This document shows, in pieces, positions 8,127-10,153 of a stretch of DNA of 10,153 bases. Made by a program: the position numbers and the translations under genes. Below the pieces are notes generated by a model. The model saw nothing but the letters and a program-made list of their open reading frames with translations. It made no database searches and was not told the DNA's origin. Every line of letters begins with the position of its first letter. Within the stretch, counting starts at the first letter, position 1. The DNA comes from CAZMOK01 sp964567785 (lineage in GTDB: Bacteria > Bacteroidota > Bacteroidia > Bacteroidales > JAGOPY01), in the NCBI GenBank assembly GCA_964567785.1, contig CAZMOK010000084.1, positions 1 through 10,153 on the forward strand, read 5' to 3'.

Positions 8127-8948
8127 ATGGATTATAATATTTCCAAACCATCGGTTTTTTTATCACAATATGTGAAACACTATTGGAGCCTGGAGAATTG
8201 TGTCCCTGAAGGTAAGGAGTATGTCCAAAGGATTGTCCCGAACGGATTATTTGAACTGATACTCTACACAGACAGCAAACCCAGGGCCTCAGACCCGCAG
8301 AAAACCATTGGTGATAATATCCTACTAACAGGGCAACTGAAAAGCTACCACGACCTGAAAGTAACGGGAAACCTTTCTCTTTTTGCCATTTACTTCCTTC
8401 CACACGGATTATCTATGTTTTTGGATTTACCCATAAAAGAAATCTTTAACCATAGCGTTCCCCTTAAATTAATCATAAAGGATACAGTTGATCAACTTGA
8501 AAATGAACTGTTATCGGCAAAAACCTTTGAACAAAGGATACTAATTGCAGAGAGGTTCCTGATCAACCAGATTTGCAAAAATGAGAGAAAATACACTTAT
8601 GAAAGGATCAGGCATGTTGTAGACCTGATAAATCAGGCCAAAGGTGTCCTGGATATCGATGGTTTGGTTTCCAGATCTTTTTTAAGCAGAAAACAGTTTG
8701 AACGCACGTTCATTGACTCCATAGGCACAACACCAAAACAGTTTTTAAAGATTGTCCGTTTTCAAAATGCTATTTACGAGAAGTCGAAAAACCCCGGTTT
8801 GAGTTTGACTGAACTGGCACACAAATGCGGTTACTTTGACCAGTCGCATATGATCAATGATTTTAAAACATTATCAGGGCTTACACCAAAAAGCTATTTC
8901 AAAAACGAAGGAGTTTTTTCAGACTATTTCGGGCAATTTCCTGAATAA
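8127..8948 (+). CDS. AraC-family transcriptional regulator
   Basis: This 273-residue DNA-binding regulator has an N-terminal region (about 1-140) with RIVPNGLFELILY (35-47) and LTGQ (67-70), the pattern of the DUF6597-type sensing domain often attached to AraC regulators in Bacteroidota. The C-terminal AraC DNA-binding domain (about 160-260) contains two helix-turn-helix units: the first around LDIDGLVSRSFLSRKQFERTF (175-195), the second around LSLTELAHKCGYFDQSHMINDFK (225-247). It ends with the signature GLTPKSYF (251-258). AAGGG at 8121-8125 is a good ribosome-binding site two bases before the ATG. It probably shares a transcript with the VOC gene and may control it and itself. The effector is unknown. 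Confidence 0.92.
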   Translation: MDYNISKPSVFLSQYVKHYWSLENCVPEGKEYVQRIVPNGLFELILYTDSKPRASDPQKTIGDNILLTGQLKSYHDLKVTGNLSLFAIYFLPHGLSMFLDLPIKEIFNHSVPLKLIIKDTVDQLENELLSAKTFEQRILIAERFLINQICKNERKYTYERIRHVVDLINQAKGVLDIDGLVSRSFLSRKQFERTFIDSIGTTPKQFLKIVRFQNAIYEKSKNPGLSLTELAHKCGYFDQSHMINDFKTLSGLTPKSYFKNEGVFSDYFGQFPE

Positions 8949-9121
8949 GGAAAAAAACTGGTACGGAAAAATAACTGAGCCGGGAAGATTGCCACACATT
9001 GAATAAGTTTACCACTGTTCCTCATGAGGCGCATTATTTGATCAGCCATTTCATTACTTGTTTTTCATCCCGAATTCAAGCTCAAACAACTGGTCAACAC
9101 AATCTGAAATTATTAAACCAA
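8949..9121. other. Convergent intergenic spacer
   Basis: These 173 bases separate the ends of the AraC gene (+) and the winged-helix gene (-). I see no convincing GC hairpin with T-tract for either transcript. The runs of A near 8951-8957 and 8977-8981 would read as T-tracts in the - direction but have no clear stem. CCTCATGAGG at 9020-9029 is a perfect 10-bp palindrome of unknown meaning. Short open frames on both strands here have no recognisable product. Confidence 0.5.
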
Positions 9122-9409
9122 TTATATCGGATCAATGTATTTCCTGAGGTCATTCACATAGGCTTCAAAAGCCCTGACACCTTTACCAGTAATTGACAGC
9201 ATGGTTTTCGGGTAGTTATTCCTGAAGGTCTTCTCAACTTTGATGTATCCCGCTTCCTGCAGTTTCTTTATCTGAATGCTGATGTTGCCGGCAGCTGCCC
9301 CTGTTTCTTCCCTCACATGGGTAAAATCTACTTTCTCCATATTGATCAGCATGGAAACGATTGCCAGCCGCAGCTGCGAGTGTAGCAGGGGATCCAGGTC
9401 TTTATACAT
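9122..9409 (-). CDS. Small winged-helix transcriptional regulator
   Basis: This 95-residue protein is a single winged-helix domain of the ArsR/MarR-like group (resembling the HTH_34 family). Residues 6-25 (DPLLHSQLRLAIVSMLINME) form the first helix, and 28-52 the helix-turn-helix with recognition helix near GNISIQIKKLQEAG (41-54). The wing is at about 55-72 (YIKVEKTFRNNYPKTMLSIT), with a short final dimerisation helix at 74-93. No extra sensing domain and no cysteine is present, so metal or thiol sensing through Cys is excluded. Its ATG is 4 bases after the stop of the membrane-protein gene, so they are cotranscribed and probably translationally coupled. An autoregulatory role at the upstream promoter is likely but inferred. 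Confidence 0.87.
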   Translation of the reverse strand: MYKDLDPLLHSQLRLAIVSMLINMEKVDFTHVREETGAAAGNISIQIKKLQEAGYIKVEKTFRNNYPKTMLSITGKGVRAFEAYVNDLRKYIDPI

Positions 9410-9413
9410 GGTT

Positions 9414-10010
9414 CTAAGCTTTTGCTGATTTTAACAGATATCCCGGAATCACGTAACCGCACAGGATGGCCGCGGCGGTCAGCAATGAAATGTATTCATT
9501 TGTCACAAACGTTGTAGCGACACTGAACGCAAAGAAGACTATCCCTCCTATGATGAGAGGCCTGAATTTTAAAAGCCAACCTGTCGTGGTGGTTGCAATG
9601 CCTGCGATCAACAACATGATGGGTGGGGGCATTATCTCCAGTTTGATGCAAACCAGTGTTCCGATAATAAAGGAAGCCCCGGCAACCTGCCAGAGTTTGT
9701 TGATGTAATTTTCAAGGTAGCTGTATACTTTCTTGTTCCTGTTCATTCTACGCAGCAAAAAAAACAGGATGATAAACCCGGTTAAAATGAAGAAACCCCA
9801 GTTTGCAAGGCTCAGCGGCCCCATCAGTTCGTAGGCTTCCCTGCTGTGCAATATCCTTAAGATGATAAAATTGGAAAGGCTTGCAAGCGTGAGCAGCCAG
9901 CCCCAGAGGAGAAATATCTGTGCACTCTCTTTGTAATTCACCTTAAAGTTTGTGATGGCTTTATTAATGATATTAAAGCTTTCTTCCGGTGTTAATTCTT
10001 TTTCGCTCAT
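9414..10010 (-). CDS. Six-helix inner-membrane protein of unknown function
   Basis: This 198-residue protein has a hydrophilic N-terminus (MSEKELTPEESFNIINKAI, 1-19) and six predicted membrane segments at about 31-53, 68-86, 107-123, 128-146, 151-169 and 174-193. A basic cytoplasmic loop lies between segments 2 and 3 (RRMNRNKK, 87-94), and the polar TTTTGW motif (140-145) ends segment 4. I do not recognise an enzyme or transporter motif. The ATG at 10010 is preferred over an in-frame upstream start at 10085, because that one lies upstream of the predicted promoter (10042-10073) and would encode an AT-rich Leu/Tyr-rich extension. The gene is first in a two-gene operon with the winged-helix regulator, and such pairs occur repeatedly in Bacteroidota as far as I recall. 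The protein may be the sensor or the target of that regulator. Confidence 0.8.
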   Translation of the reverse strand: MSEKELTPEESFNIINKAITNFKVNYKESAQIFLLWGWLLTLASLSNFIILRILHSREAYELMGPLSLANWGFFILTGFIILFFLLRRMNRNKKVYSYLENYINKLWQVAGASFIIGTLVCIKLEIMPPPIMLLIAGIATTTTGWLLKFRPLIIGGIVFFAFSVATTFVTNEYISLLTAAAILCGYVIPGYLLKSAKA

Positions 10011-10016
10011 GTTTTT

Positions 10017-10034
10017 ATAAGTTAAATAAGTTAA
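10017..10034 (-). repeat. Two adjacent perfect 9-bp direct repeats in the operon leader
   Basis: ATAAGTTAA occurs twice without a gap, at 10017-10025 and 10026-10034 (read as TTAACTTAT twice on the transcribed strand). They lie between the expected transcription start (near 10036) and the ATG at 10010. Position and symmetry would suit binding of two regulator molecules that block promoter clearance. Since the region is very AT-rich, chance or slippage is a real alternative. Confidence 0.4.
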
Positions 10035-10041
10035 TAATGCA

Positions 10042-10073
10042 CAAATATAAAGTAGTTTATAAAATAAACCAAA
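10042..10073 (-). promoter_or_regulatory. Promoter of the membrane protein/winged-helix operon
   Basis: On the - strand, TTTG (10073-10070) is followed after 20 bases by TATATTTG (10049-10042), a full match to both boxes of the Bacteroidota promoter. Transcription would begin near 10036, leaving about 25 leader bases before the ATG at 10010. This placement decides the start codon of the membrane protein. Confidence 0.65.
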
Positions 10074-10153
10074 TAAATTCACCATTATTTTTTAAAAAAT
10101 TGAATCCACTGTTATTAAATGATCAGAAAAAGCCAGCGGCAATTAACAATTAA

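Noticed and set aside
9020..9029. Perfect 10-bp palindrome CCTCATGAGG as a terminator or operator
   Set aside because: It has no loop or T-tract and lies far from any promoter; a single 10-bp palindrome in 10 kb is not unexpected.
9054..9131. Short - strand frame containing CVDQLFELEFGMKNK
   Set aside because: It looked like the C-terminal end of a lost gene, but it has no start codon, is only about 25 codons and overlaps the end of the winged-helix gene in another frame.
8999..9196. Open frame of 65 codons on the + strand
   Set aside because: It starts with TTG, overlaps the winged-helix gene on the opposite strand and has no recognisable product.
10011..10085. Upstream start at 10085 for the membrane protein
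   Set aside because: It precedes the predicted promoter and transcription start, so the codons would not be in the transcript; the ATG at 10010 gives a typical hydrophilic N-terminus.

Overview
The window looks like a chromosomal segment of a member of the Bacteroidota, most likely an anaerobic or fermentative Bacteroidales-type lineage. Four promoters match or nearly match the Bacteroidota-specific -7 box TAnnTTTG. Two of them also have a TTTG box 19-20 bp upstream. Most leaders are A-rich and lack a Shine-Dalgarno sequence. All of the recognisable proteins have the character of Bacteroidota homologues. Species assignment is not possible from the sequence alone.

Region 1 (1-7298, GC-rich, all + strand) holds housekeeping genes: mutA and mutB, the two subunits of adenosylcobalamin-dependent methylmalonyl-CoA mutase, as a two-gene operon; thiL, thiamine-monophosphate kinase; and uvrC, the excinuclease subunit. 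The intergenic regions within and just after this block are filled with short tandem repeats and G/C-rich hairpin elements. One element overlaps the start of uvrC, appears to supply its Shine-Dalgarno sequence and suggests a TTG start. A second element of the same layout begins two bases after the uvrC stop.

Region 2 (7299-7732) has no convincing gene. It contains three kinds of repeat, then AT-rich sequence, then a promoter.

Region 3 (7733-10153) is visibly more AT-rich and looks like accessory or lineage-variable content. A + strand pair encodes a small glyoxalase-fold (VOC) protein and an AraC-family regulator. Facing it is a - strand pair encoding a six-helix membrane protein of unknown function and a small winged-helix regulator, 4 bp apart. 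The - strand pair has a good promoter, and two perfect adjacent 9-bp direct repeats lie between that promoter and the first start codon, a plausible operator. The last 80 bases contain nothing recognisable beyond the upstream edge of this promoter.

The gene content is mostly familiar and I see no clearly new multi-gene system. The points most worth a second look are the repeat elements bracketing uvrC, especially the one with two mutually exclusive hairpins at its ribosome-binding site, and the uncharacterised membrane protein/regulator pair with its candidate operator.
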